Assembly: GCF_030272615.1 (NCBI RefSeq)
Contig: NC_081405.1
Coordinates: 607,521,677 to 607,585,676 of the forward strand
Reading direction: 5' to 3'
Source of the DNA: Cryptomeria japonica
Taxonomy: Eukaryota > Streptophyta > Pinopsida > Cupressales > Cupressaceae
DNA length: 64,000 bases
Position 1 is the first letter of the stretch. Every line of letters begins with the position of its first letter. A model generated the notes under the pieces. That model ran no database searches and was not told the DNA's origin. It worked only from the letters and a program-made list of their open reading frames with translations. Positions 47,910 through 59,950 of this stretch are shown here, piece after piece. A program made the translations under genes and the position numbers.

Positions 47910-48800
47910 CTATTTTTTAAACCACTCTTTTAAAAATTGTAACTTCTTGATGAAAATGAAAGCCTGATTCCCAAAGAGAATTGGAGGATTCGTCCACCAA
48001 ACTTGAATGAGTTGTCTGAAACCATCTTCCTTGAGACACATGATCTCAAACTTGAATGGGTACCTAGGAGGTACAAAATCATCTTGTATGATAAGAATGA
48101 TTGGATAGTGATCAGAGCCATGTAAAGGTAAAATATCTGCTTCAACAACCCATTGTTGCTCAGCCCAATCACTAGTGAAAAAAAATCGATCAAAGTTTTC
48201 AGCAATGCTTGAGAAACCAACTTGCCAATTTGTCCAATTAAAAACCCCTGTCTTAAAATTAGTCTCCATCAAAGCATTCTCAATGACAAAATCACTGCTC
48301 AAGGTTATTTTTCACATGACTAAACCATTTAGATCCACCTATTTTTTCTTTTGGGATTAAGGTGGCATTAAAATCACCACCTAAAACACACACCTCATCA
48401 CCCAAATCTGATAACAACTCAAGAATATGACACCATAAATTTCTTTTACAAACTGTGCTAGTGGGACCATAGACGTTGAATTGTTTAAAGGCTTTATGCA
48501 ACATTTTCAAAAAGAACCTCACCCATTGCTAGTTCTTCTCTTGCTTGATCATTATAACATCCATTGTAGAGCCATTCCAAAGAATGCCAAGTCCCCTAGA
48601 AGTACCTTCAACCTCCATAGAAAGGCCCCGCCAACTTGGAAATGTAGCTTGAAAATGTCGAATCTCATCACTTCTTAACTTGGTTTCTTGCATTAACAAA
48701 ATATCCTGCCATGAGTGATCTATACTTCTTTTGTTTAGTCTCTTCTTGACATGGGTATTGTAGCTAGGGTTGACATTTTACAAAAGTAACTTCATTTCTT
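47910..48800 (-). pseudogene. LINE ORF2 endonuclease domain
   Basis: Two frame segments give an AP-endonuclease-like domain: WQDILLMQETKLRS (catalytic Glu), LGILWNGSTMDV, FNVYGPTSTVCKRNLW, CVLGGDFNATLIP (GDFN motif), then after a frameshift near 48,300 NWQVGFSSIAENFDRFFF, LPLHGSDHYPIIL (SDH motif) and PFKFEIMCLKEDGF. The domain nicks target DNA for target-primed reverse transcription. The visible catalytic motifs are preserved, but the frame is not. Confidence 0.85.
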
Positions 48801-49034
48801 TTGGGAAATTCCCACTCTTAATTTTGTTTGACCTTTAGCACTTCCAAAAGGCTCTAGTCGAACCTTGTTCAGTTTTGATCCTCTTGGTTTCTTTTCACCT
48901 ACCTTTATTTTCTCTTGTGCAAAATTTAACTGATTTATAGACCTTATCCCCATGATTCTAATTTTAGCTTGAAAACCTAAATCTCACAAATCTTTAGCCT
49001 CCTCCCCTTCCTCTGAAGAATCTAAAACTTCCTT

Positions 49035-50531
49035 TCAAGGAGAAACCAAATCTTTCAATTTCTCATCTGTGAAATTAAGGGTTCTAATTTGAGAAATCTG
49101 AATGTCCTTAAAGACCCCATCATCAAAGATATCTAAATCATCACCATAAAAATCAAGATTCAAATAAGGATCTCCAATGTCTATTGGTTCAGTGCTAGTA
49201 GGTTTTAATGTTCTTCCCGTTGAAGTATCTTCACCCATCAAATTATTCATACCATCCACTAAATCCAAATCCATTATCATCCTTCCATTACAACTTGTTC
49301 TCATCTCCTTATTAGGTATATTTGAGCTCTTCTCAACCATATCTTGACTGTCTTGCTTAAAATTATCCATCTCATTTACAAAAGTAGAAGTTTCCTTCTT
49401 AAAAAAGGAATCTGAACCAATATGTATTGCTTTAGCAAGAATATCATTTACATATTGCATTGCACCATCTAAATTAGGGGTGACTTCTATCTCAAGGTGA
49501 CCATTGTCATTTGAATTATCACCTTTCTTCGAAGAGGTTCCATTCTCCTCCAAAGCCCCTTCACTCAATTTGATCAATAATTCTTGTAGAGTATTTTGCA
49601 TCAAACCCTTACCTTTCGAGTCCTTCATACATTCTCCATTCGTGTGCACTTTTTCTTACATATCAGGCATATGTCTATGAGCTCCTCAACTTCAATTGCT
49701 TGTTGCCATATTCCCTCCCCTGATTTTAATTCTATAGTTTTTGGAAGGGGATGAACAGATTGGCACATAATACAAATTCTTGCATACATACTAAAATCCT
49801 TAGACTCCAAAGCTTTATCTCCTTTCAAGAAAACACCCAATTTGTTCCCAATAATTTTGAGAGTTTCAACATCCCAATATTCATGAGGGAGGTTATAAAG
49901 CCTAATCCGTATAAGAACCTCCTTGATCTCTACCTTTTTTGGATCAAAGTTTGGAATCCAATCCTTGATAAAAAAGCCTTTCTCCCCATAAGGAACGACC
50001 CACTATTAAAAATCCATTCTTTGTCCTTTTGACATGAACAAATGACTAGGTAAAAACCATTTAGAATGGTTTTTAACACATAATCCCTACCCTAGTTTTC
50101 ATCACACCAAGTGCGCACACTTGAGAATGCAGGCCAATCCCCATTCCATTTCATAAAAAAATCCTTTTTTATAACCATTTGAACTGGTTCTTTCCACTCA
50201 ATATTTTTAATGACAAGGGACACAATATGAGAATGGTAAAAACCCGTACATACCTTCTTCGCCAGTGGCTCCACCTCCTATTGTCTTATTCTACAAATAT
50301 TCTTTTCAATGGTCTTGAACTCAACTCTGGGGCTAGAATGAATAGCTACATACCCACACCGATTACGACCTTGGTCTCGTCCATGGATAAAACCCTTAAT
50401 CCATGATCTCTATTCATCTCTAAATCTATTTGCTTGATCCTGTCATGCTCTAAACAATGGTCACTATTCTCTAATCTGGTATCCTTCAATCCGTCGACCT
50501 CTATAATGACATACAAGCTGAGCTCTGCCAT
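49035..50531 (-). pseudogene. LINE ORF1 (DUF4283-type nucleic-acid-binding protein)
   Basis: It starts at ATG 50,531 (MAELSLYVIIEVDGL). Fragments in changing frames follow: VKNIEWKEPVQMVIKKDFF, FSSVRTWCDEN, FIKDWIPNFDP, LYNLPHEYWDVETLKIIGN, KLGVFLKGDKA, and YARICIMCQSVHPLP with GIWQQAIEVEE. This is the DUF4283 pattern of plant LINE ORF1. A Cys pair (CLICKK) follows where a CCHC knuckle is usual, then a 200-codon acidic C-terminal part (DSFFKKETSTF, DPYLNLDFYGDDLDIFDD) to a stop at 49,035. ORF1 proteins coat LINE RNA. Several frameshifts are present. Confidence 0.75.
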
Positions 50532-50560
50532 ATCTTCAAAACCCTAGCTTACGCTCCATA

Positions 50561-53500
50561 TTTGATCTCCAATACATGGTGTCAATAATATATTGTACCT
50601 TGCATTTAGGGTCCATGTGAAATTGGGTATATGATTTCATTTAACTCAATAAAATTTACAAAATTCTTGGTCATTATGTCGTTGGAGATGGTTTGAGATC
50701 TAATGGATGACAAGGGGAAGAATGATTGAGTTAGAACTTAATAAACTTTGAAGAACATAATCCATGGATTATTGAAGCTTAATCAATTATCTATAGGCAT
50801 TTAGTTGAATGAAGTAAAAGTAGAAGTGTTAGCAGCTTGATGAAATTTTGTCTTCATGTCATTGCCCTTGGAAAAGATGCTTGCCTTTGGATACTTTGAA
50901 GGATACAAATTATTTTGATTTAATGACCCATACTTGAAAATATTTCTTCCTAACAATTTGGAATCAACTATTTTTACATGTGCACTCAAGCCCATAAAAG
51001 ATTTAAATTGATTTAGTTACATGTTGTCCTTAATTGGTTTATGTATCTTCAATAAAATATACAATTCAAAATAATGTAAGGGAGTAACCATCTTAGATCA
51101 TAAAGAATCACATTATATAACAATCACTAATGGGTTTAGTTTTTCCTTGTGTATAATTGAATACATCTAAAACTACGACAGAAAGCTAAGGTAGTTGAAC
51201 GAATTTCTAGACTTATCTTGATAGGAGGGTAATGGAAATACTTTTTCAGATTTTTACAATAGCTACAAAAACTTAACAAAAATAAACATAAATAGATATG
51301 CAAACCACAACACAATTATTTAGGTGGGAGAGGACCTTTTGAGAGAAAAACTCCACAATCCAAAAGCTACCCTATATATTTTTTAGAAAAAAAAAAGATT
51401 TACAATATACTTGTGGGGAGAGCTTCCTACAGGAGCATCACAAATTATATATTTAGAGGCAATTAAATAGCTATCAAATGCTTAGAATACATCACAACAC
51501 CCAATTTTAGTACAACATCCTCATAAAATAGGGCTACCTTCTAGGACAAACAAAGCCAAGATAATCTCTACAATGACACAATGATAAATGATCAATATTT
51601 ACAATGATAAATTATACATAAAATATGGTTTTCAGGGGTGGTTTTCTTGAACCTCCATTTGGACATATGGCCCTCAGACACCTTGGTGGGAGATAAGTCC
51701 CCTATACCTCGTAGGGGGTATCACCCCTACACACGCCCCTCGTCTATCCCCATCCCCACCATCTCCTTCCCCCATAATGACTTATAAATAGTAACCTTTT
51801 GTTATTAAATAACTGAGACACTATTTTCATAACAAACTATAATTGTAAAGCCCATGTTAAGTTTGGATTGCATAAGAATGTTTAAATTAACTCATCAAGT
51901 GTGTGATTTGGATTCTTGATGAAGTTGAAAGAACCACTCAATAACATAATCTTTTAAGTTATGTGGATATAACTTAGTTAATCGCTTGTCCTCATATAGG
52001 AAGTCTACATATGCAGTTGTAAGAGATCACAAATAATGACAATAGAAAGCTTGTAGTAGTTAGTACATAACAATCTTTTCTAATAGTGGTGTATGTGTAG
52101 CATCCTTTAATTTTGTATTTCTTGTTGTTTTGGTTTTTTATATAATCTTTTTTCCAAAATATGATCTATGTTGTAAATTAGTGCACCTAAAGTGAAATAT
52201 GAAATGATAAAAAGTGTAGGCTGAAAGCCATTATGGTGTGTATAAGATTGAGCATGAAAAGTAAGATGGGTGCATAAAGTGATAAATTGAGAAAAAGACA
52301 TAGATGAGGAAATATAATTGAATACATGCGTGAAGATGTGGAATCAGAGATGAACAACATAAAAGCCGTAATAGATGTGGGAATATATGATTTAGAAGGG
52401 TAATGATAGTAGTAGATGAGATGTGCATCATATGAGATCTAGGTATCCAAGAGGGGTATAAGGGTAGGCCATGAAGGGAATGGGAGGTGGAAAAGAAAAA
52501 GACACTATTTCGATGATATCAATGGTGATGGTAGTATGGAGGTAAATGTTGGTAGTAGGGATAGCAACAAAAAGGAAACAAAAATGTCATCAAATATGTA
52601 AAAATTTCCAAGTGATGACATGTAAGTGGAAGATGTAGTAAGCCAAGGCACCGGAATAAAATGTGATCTTCAACGGTGTGTCCTAGTGAACAAGAATTGT
52701 TCTATGGGAATCTGGGGAATAAGAATGGGCTTTGAGAATGTGCTGGAAAAGGTTTTGTTTTTCTTTCTTCAAGGGTTTGTCTAGGATGATGGTGCAAGTA
52801 GGATGTTCTATGATGTTCTTATGTGAATGCTCTTGGATGTGAATGCTCTTACATCTAGATTAGAGAATGACAATAAATTAGTCATATACTTTACTATAAT
52901 ATCATAACATGTAATATAAAGAACTTACAATTAAATCAACTCATAATAGTTAGTATGTAGAGAGAAATATGCTCTAACAATTTAAAGTTTCAAAAATTGG
53001 GATTAGATCGGTAGTTAATAACTAATTTGTGTTAATTTTCCACCTAAAAATCTCAACCAAGGTGATGAATGATGGAGATTGAATATTAAGTTGAAACCTT
53101 AAAACTATGTGGAAATGAAATGAGAGTATAGTAATGTTAAGTTGAATTGGATCCAAAATATAAGGAAAAAAGGCATAAATATTTGGAAGTAAGTCGATTT
53201 CAAGAATATTGATAAATATAATGTGCAATCCATCATATTTACAATTAAACCTTTATCTTCCACAACTTCTATGTTGTTTACATTGCTATATCTATAATTT
53301 TATCACATATTTATATGAACATGGATTGATATCATCTCTAGGAAATTAAGAGATTGATTACAATTGAATTATATGACTATTGCAACAATTTCCTTTATCT
53401 TTTTTCTTTTGTTGGGATTTCCCCATCTCAATAAGTTCTGTAACATTCGATGCAACTTTCTCTATTATATTCCTCCGATCTTTGCAATGCACGTGATAAA

Positions 53501-53985
53501 TGTACTCTAAAATTACCTCGTTCATATTCAAGTTTATGTACATAATATTTATTAATTATAAGAAAAATGATGACCAAGATGGTAAAAGTGAAAGATGGAC
53601 ATTCCCTTTTTTTGTTTTCTTTTGTTTTGTATTTCTTTCTTTTTACTCTATTTTTGCAAAATTTCATTGGCATATGAACACATAATGATTTTATTTCACT
53701 TGCGGAAGGATTTATTAATGTTTATGGTATTATATATCTTTTTATATGTTTTTAATATAATTTTTTAAAATAATTTACAGTTAGTTAAATTTAGGGTTGT
53801 GAAAACTTGTATCAAAGTTATTACAGGTGCTTCCACACGATATAAAAATTGAATAGGTGCTTGGGTTCCTAGGTTGAGACACAAGTATTTAGACAAGTTT
53901 TGGTAGACTCAATTTATTGATAAGAGAAATATTTAAATATAATAGTATGTACTATCTACATAGGCAAATATATGCTTGGAAAAAA
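50561..53985. other. Unrecognised AT-rich sequence
   Basis: Only short frames on both strands. There is a C-rich run near 51,715-51,775 and stretches such as tttaggtgggagagg near 51,319 that resemble decayed LTR-element sequence, but nothing could be assigned. Confidence 0.3.
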
Positions 53986-54029
53986 TCGTAATCAATAAGG
54001 TCTTGAGATTGGAGTAGGCATTACAATCC

Positions 54030-54960
54030 ATTTGTCGCTACTTACAAAACCACAAAATTTGTCTCACCCTGCACTTAGGGTATGCACAATGAAACCATAT
54101 TCTTCACATAGTACCGTTCCCTCTTTAGTTATGCTTGAGATGAATGAGATTTTTATTCAACTATTCACTTTATTAGAATTGGAAGAGGTTGTTTTTAGGA
54201 TACATAAAGGTAAATCTCATGATATTGATGAATTATGGATAGATTTTTTTCAAGAGTTTTGAATATTTTTAAATCTAATCTTTTCGAGGTGGTTTCGGAG
54301 TTGAATTATAGTAAAAAAATGTTTCAATCCTTAAACTATAATTTTATTGTTCTTATTCCAAAACAAGATGGGGATGATCATTTGTATTACTTTAGATCCA
54401 TTTCTCTTTGTAATGTGGTGTATATAATTATTACAAAAAATAATTTTATAGAGAGGCTCAAGCCTATGCTTCCTTATATGATATAAAAGAGTAGGGATGA
54501 TTTATTGTTGGACGATAAATTTTGGATGGGGTGGTGATTTCTACTATGCTATTCGTTCTATAGTTGTGTCTAAGTAAAAATACATGTTCATTAAACTTGA
54601 CAAGGCTAAAGCGTATGACAGGGTTAAGTGGCTATTCTTGTAAAGAATTCTTCTAGCCTTTGAATCTAGCAATGAATGGGTGAGTTGGAAAATAAGTTTT
54701 GTTACTTCTTCCTTCTTAGTCATTATCAAGAGTGATCCTTATGAGTTATTTAGGGCTTCCAAGATTTTTCACCAAGGGGGCCCTTTATCTCCATATTTGT
54801 TTATTATTATGGTAGAGGGCTTTGGTAGAGTCATTAAGTCTTAAGTTTCCCAAGGTTTGATTCAAGGGTGGAATTTAGGTTGTGGGTTGCCAACACATTG
54901 CCATTTGCAATTTGTGGGTGATATTGCTTTAATGAGGTATCTTGAATTTTTTAAAAACAT
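54030..54960 (+). pseudogene. LINE reverse transcriptase (plus strand), catalytic Asp lost
   Basis: Recognisable pieces are LLELEEVVFRIHKGKSHDID, LNYNFIVLIPKQDGDDHLYY, FRSISLCNVVYIIITK, ERLKPMLPYMI, MFIKLDKAKAYDRVKW, GGPLSPYLFIIMVEGFGRVI and HLQFVGDIALM. The catalytic FVDD/FADD box reads FVGD (54,911-54,922), with Gly in place of an essential Asp. Multiple frames are needed to read it. Confidence 0.82.
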
Positions 54961-56589
54961 ATCTTCAAATAAACTTTGGATATTTATTTAGCTGCTTCAA
55001 GAGAGAAAGTCAATGAGTATTAAACTTCTATCTATTTTTTTAATACTCTCAAGTCTATTCAGTGAAGGATTGCCAATCTTTTGTAATTTCAAAATGGATC
55101 CCTTCCTTTGGTTTATCTTGGTATTCTTTTGGCTATAGGAAGGTAACTTAGAGGATACTAGTAGGAGTTGTTGGATAAATTGTGTAGTAGGGTTAATCGC
55201 TAGACTCATCATTGGCCTTCTATGATTGGCGAGGTGAATATTTTCCAAACAAAGATCCAAGATCTTTATATTTATATATGTTTTGTTTAGGTGGCTCATT
55301 TGTATTTCATTAATAAATTTGATGTTCTTTCACATCAATTTCACTAGAGTGAGAATTTTCTTTCTTCTAAGTGGAGATTAGTTAATTGGGATTCCATGTG
55401 TTGATCAAAGAAATAAGGGGGACTTGGTTTTTGTTTAGTGATTTTGAATAGGCAAAATTTTTATGCCAAATTATCTTGGCACTGGTGCACCAGCCAAAAC
55501 CAAGTTTGGGATAGAACTCTTACTCATAACTATTCAGGAGGGATTGATAGTTTTGATGTCACTCACTATTGCATAGAGGGGAAGGGATCTACAATCTGAC
55601 GTGCTCTGAAGACCAGAAAAAAATAAGAAACAAGGGATTTTCCAGATCTATAATAATGGATTAAAAGATCTTTTTTTTTTAATTCTTGGGATGGTCACCC
55701 TCCAATCCTTTCCATGTATCCACATTTTGAGTCCCTTTGTGGTAGTTTTATTACAACTAGTTGGTGCAAGGTTTTTTACTATAATATTGTTCAATATTTG
55801 GGACGTGTTATTATTTGCATGTGAAAATATCCCCATGAGTGGTGACCTGGTGGATCAAAGGAGTCTCAACAAGAGTTAGCTTGTATTGTTTCTAATAGGG
55901 AGTGTAATTCTCTAGAAAAGAAGGATATCCTAGTGTGGGGTTAGGATCCGATATGTAATTTCTCTATGGCTTCAGGGTATTTGGAGTTTGATAGGTAGGT
56001 GTTTAGGAGTAGTGTAGTTCCATAGTAGAAACAAGTTTGAAACAAATTTTCTTGGCCTAAATGAAATTTTTCATGTGATTAGTGGTTCAAAAATAGATGT
56101 CTTACTTTGGATAATTTATGCAAGTGTGGCTTCTAGGAACCTTTTATTTGCATGTTCTATTGCAGTAGTGAGGAATACGTTCCTCTTCTTCCAGTGCTCA
56201 TTCTCTAGAGAGATTTTCTATATGTGGTAGGGAGTTTGGAATCAGGCTTGTTGGCATTCCTCTTCATTGGCTGAGTTTTTGGATTGGTGGTGTAAGTGCC
56301 AAGTCAAGACTCCTTTTCTTCAAATAGTCTAGGCTCCTAGACCTACTTTCATTATTTGGCATATTTGATTAAAATGTAATCATCAAATGTTTTGGGATGT
56401 GAAATTGATTTCTCAATTAGTATGGTAGAAAATTGTACATATTCTTTAGAAAACTATTTTGGCAAAGTGTGATGTCTTTGGTTTGGTAGATCCTAATGAT
56501 GTAGATATTTTGAGAAGCCTTAACTTCTCTAGTTAAAGAGTTGGTACCTCTCTTGGTGTAGGCTATCAACAAGTTAAAATAGATGTAGA

Positions 56590-57060
56590 TAGTCTATGAA
56601 AAAGTTTCTTTGGGTGGATTGTTGGCTTCCTCCTCCTCAAGGAATTTTTAAGATAAATATTGATGGGTCTTCTAAATGGAACCCTAGCCATACTAGTATT
56701 GATGGCATTTGTCATAATAGTTTTAGTGTTGTTTAATTTTTCTTTTCCATGTATAAATTTTTTCATATGAATAACTACATGGAGGCTCTTGCCATTTCGT
56801 ATGCTATGGAGAGAAGTTGTGCACTTGATTGGAAAAGGATTATTTGTGAATCTAATTGACAAGTGATGGTTAATATGTTGAATGCTTAGTGGTTGGATAA
56901 TGTTAATTGGCACTTAGCTATGGTGGTTCACTAGCTTTTAAGATTGAGGAGGTCTTTTGAGTCTATTACCTTTTCTCATGTTCCTTAGGAGTGGAATAGA
57001 GTTGCAGACTGTTTGGCCAAATGAGCTTCTGAGTGGATGCATGATTGACATATTGTAGAC
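56590..57060 (+). pseudogene. RNase H domain of the plus-strand LINE
   Basis: The frame reads GIFKINIDGSSKWNPSHTSI (DGS motif), NNYMEALAISYAMERSC (EA motif), WKRIICESN, DNVNWHLAMVV and EWNRVADCLAK. This is the RNase H (RVT_3 type) fold found at the C-terminus of many plant LINEs. TAG/TAA stops interrupt it (after VV, after AKMLNA-like, VVH*), several at sites expected to be Gln or Trp. Confidence 0.8.
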
Positions 57061-57215
57061 AGGAGGCATTTTACTATAGATTTCTCTAATACGTTGGAAC
57101 ATTTAATTATTGTTGATAGGAATGTGTGATTCTTTGTTTTTGCTTGACTGTTGAATTTTCTTGCTTTGTAATTCTCCTAAAATTTAATTAATTTTTATCC
57201 CTTTTATAAAAAAGA

Positions 57216-57730
57216 AGCTAAACACTAATTTTCAATGAAATTTTTTACAAATCAACGACAATATAGGAATCTAAACACTATTTTTGACTTTATATAGGAA
57301 TCAAATTTTTGGAGTGCTTGTGTAGGCCACAGGTTCTAATTACATTGTGTGCATACAAGCCTGTAGGGTCATAATCCCTTGTCTATATAACTGTAAGCTA
57401 CCTCTCTCGCCTTGCCTTCCGAAAGCATTTGCAATCTCAGAATTTGAGGAATGGAGGAAATCACTTCATGAGGTTTCATATATCAAGGGCTATATTTTTA
57501 GAAGGTATAATTATTTATTGCTTGCTTAACTTAGATGTAATGAGTAAACAAAGAATCGTTGTAATCTAAAGTCTATAAAAGAAGCATTTTGCCATCAATT
57601 TCTTTGGATACCTCAAATATGAGGAGAGAAATTTTGTAATTTACTAGTTAGCTGTGGATTTTAAAACCCTATTTTTGTAGGGCATCCTATTAGGTTACGA
57701 GATTAAATGAAGAAAAGGACGTAACAAGTA
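57216..57730. other. Junction between the LINE and the copia element
   Basis: No coding signal and no primer-binding site or 5' LTR matching 61,878 onward. A short duplicated phrase (tatataggaatc) lies near 57,261 and 57,292. The copia element is therefore truncated at its 5' side. Confidence 0.4.
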
Positions 57731-57732
57731 AG

Positions 57733-58380
57733 TTGTTGAGAACCTTTCTACAAGCTTATGCTATTCAAGTCTCTATAATCAATGAAATGAGGTCTATACC
57801 TAACATGCTAGTTTCTTTGGATGATACTATTAGTAAGCTACATGCATTTGACTTAAGTAATTTTGATAATAGTGGGTCTTCGGTAAATAAAGTAGAATCC
57901 ACATTCAGCTCTTTTCATATTGTTGAATCTGATGATTACAATGATAGAATGAGTAAGTACTCTGAAGGGGATCATAGTGGAGAAAGTGAAAGATTTCACA
58001 AGAACATGGAAAAAGTGCACAAACTGTATGAAGAAATCAAGAAGCAAGAAGAGTTTGAAGCATTATTAGCCAGAAGGTTACCCAGAGGAAAAGGTAAGTA
58101 TAAAGGAAAGCTACCTTTAAAATGTTTCAATTGTGATAAAATGGGACATATGGCTTCTAACTGTCCTAACAGAGAATCTAGTGAAAAGAGAGAATACCAA
58201 GAAGATAGGTAGAAAGACAACCAATACAGAGGACATCGAGACTTCAGAAGGAGAGATAGAAAGACATGCTTAATAGTTGATGAGGAATCCAATGATGACA
58301 AATTTGATGAAACTGATACTGAGGAAGTTGTTTATGTGGCTATTAAAGATGGATCTGATGAAGAAAGGTATGAAGAGAAA
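57733..58380 (+). pseudogene. Copia gag, C-terminal part
   Basis: It begins mid-protein (LRTFLQAYAIQVSIINEMRS), has an acidic Ser-rich middle, a short charged helix (YEEIKKQEEFEALLARRL) and a basic stretch before one zinc knuckle CFNCDKMGHMASNC (CX2CX4HX4C, about 58,124-58,165), which binds element RNA. TAG at 58,210 (EDR*KDN) interrupts it; the same frame continues to protease. The first half of gag is absent. Confidence 0.85.
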
Positions 58381-59950
58381 TCCCTAGTATCTCACATACA
58401 TAATAATGATTCTTGGATCATAGACAGTGGATGCTCACATCACATGACAGGTGATAAACAAAAGTTTGTTAAATTAGAAGACTATGATGGAGGCTATGTA
58501 AGATTTGGTAATGATGCACCATGTCCGGTGAAAGGTAAAGGATCTATAACACTTCTTAACAATGCTAAATATGATGATGTATACTGGGTTGAAGGTTTGA
58601 AATACAATTTGTTGAGTGTAGCATAGCTAAACAATACGAGATACCGAATAGAATTTCAGAAAGGAATTGTCAAAGTTCATGACAAGCATGGAAAGTGAGC
58701 TACTACCGAGACACAAACAAAAGGTAATACATTTCATCTTGACTCAACTTGGAACAAGTGTCTTTATACAAAGATAGATGATACCTGGTTATGGCATAAA
58801 AGGTTTTGTCATGTAAATTTTGATAATCTGATCAAAATAAGTAAGAAGAACCGAGTAAGAGGTCTACCGAGTCTAGAAAAACCTAAGAATGCTATGTGTT
58901 GAGGATGCTAGATGGGTAAGATGACAAGATCAAGCTTTACAAGTAAGTCCTACTCTTCTAAAGGAATTTTAGATCTAGTACACACTGATCTGTGTGGCGC
59001 TATGAAAGTTCAAAGTTATTATGGTGATAATATTTCATATTATTTGTGGATGATTACTCAAGGATGATGTCAGTTATGTTGTTAAAAGAAAAATCAGAAG
59101 CTTTTCAAATGTTCAAATGGTACAAGGCAAGAGTTGAAAATGAAATTGGGAGACAACTAAAATGTCTTAGATTTGATAGAGGAGGAGAGTTCACTTCTAA
59201 TGAATTTAACTTATTCTGCAATGGTCATGGTATAAAAAGGCAAGTGTCTGCACCAAGAACACCTCAGCAAAATGGGATAGCCGAGAGAAGAAATAGATCA
59301 ATTGTAGATTGTGCCATAACCCTAATGATAGAAAAGAGGGTACCTCAAACATTTTAGAGAGAAGCAATCAGCACTACAATTTACACCCTAAACTGAGTTC
59401 AACTGGAGAAAGGGACTATGAAGACACCATATGAGATCTGGTATGACAAGAAACCTAATGTAAGTTATTTTAAAATCTTTGGAAGTAGATGCTTTGTTCA
59501 CAAAGATGACAGAAATGGAAAGTCTAATCAAAAAAGTGAGGAAGGAACATTTCTAGGTTATTATTCTAGAAGTAAAGCATTTAAATATCTGATCAAATCA
59601 TCTAACAAAATAGTAGAAAGTGCAAATGTAAAAATTGATGAATTTGCAGAAAGAAATGATGAAGGAAATTCCAAAGAACCAGAAGATTATGTGGAATTTG
59701 TTTATGTTCAACTGAGAAGTCCTACCGAGAAAGCTGCTAAAGAAAATGAAGAGAATGTCCAGTTACTGAGTGATGAAGAAGATCATACATAACCTATCGA
59801 GCCTATATTAGCCAAATATGTCAAGAGACATCACGCATTAAGTCAAATTATAGGAGATAAGGATGATCTAGTGATGACAAGGAACAAACTGAGATAGAAC
59901 ACATGTCTGATAGCTGAATTTGAACCGAGAATAGTAAAAGAGGCATTTAA
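58381..59950 (+). pseudogene. Copia protease and integrase
   Basis: Protease active site: WIIDSGCSHHMTG, followed by LKYNLLSVA, then TAG at 58,624 where SVAQL is expected. Integrase has the H..H..C..C region (LWHKRFCHVNFDNL ... C*GC*MGK, with TGA and TAG) and the core (LVHTDLCGAMK, a one-base deletion near 59,040, VDDYSRMMSV, FDRGGEFTSNEF, PQQNGIAERRNRSI), then TPYEIWYDKKPNVSYFKIFG and GSRCFVHKDD. Other stops are TGA 58,697, TAG near 59,355, TGA near 59,392, TAA near 59,789 and TAG near 59,896. Most fit Gln, Arg or Trp codons changed by one transition. Confidence 0.88.

Larger units (their letters stand above)
46120..50560 (-). mobile_element. L1-like plant LINE (non-LTR retrotransposon), decayed
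   Basis: On the minus strand ORF1 (DUF4283-type) is followed by ORF2 with endonuclease and reverse transcriptase, the usual order of plant L1 elements. The frames are broken by many stops and shifts. The sequence after the RT ends near 46,126 without the Cys-rich or RNase H region and without a clear poly-A tail, so the 3' end is probably truncated. Confidence 0.85.
54000..57215 (+). mobile_element. Second plant LINE with RNase H tail, decayed
   Basis: The plus strand carries the ORF2 remains of an L1-like LINE: reverse transcriptase (54,130-54,960), a connecting and zf-RVT-like region (55,080-55,900) and RNase H (56,590-57,050). It ends near 57,215 with ttttataaaaaag, a possible short tail. 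No endonuclease or ORF1 is present, so the 5' part is missing. Stops and shifts are dense. Confidence 0.8.

Noticed and set aside
46126-50531. Separate host genes for each minus-strand open frame
   Set aside because: Together they read as ORF1, endonuclease and RT of one LINE in canonical order.
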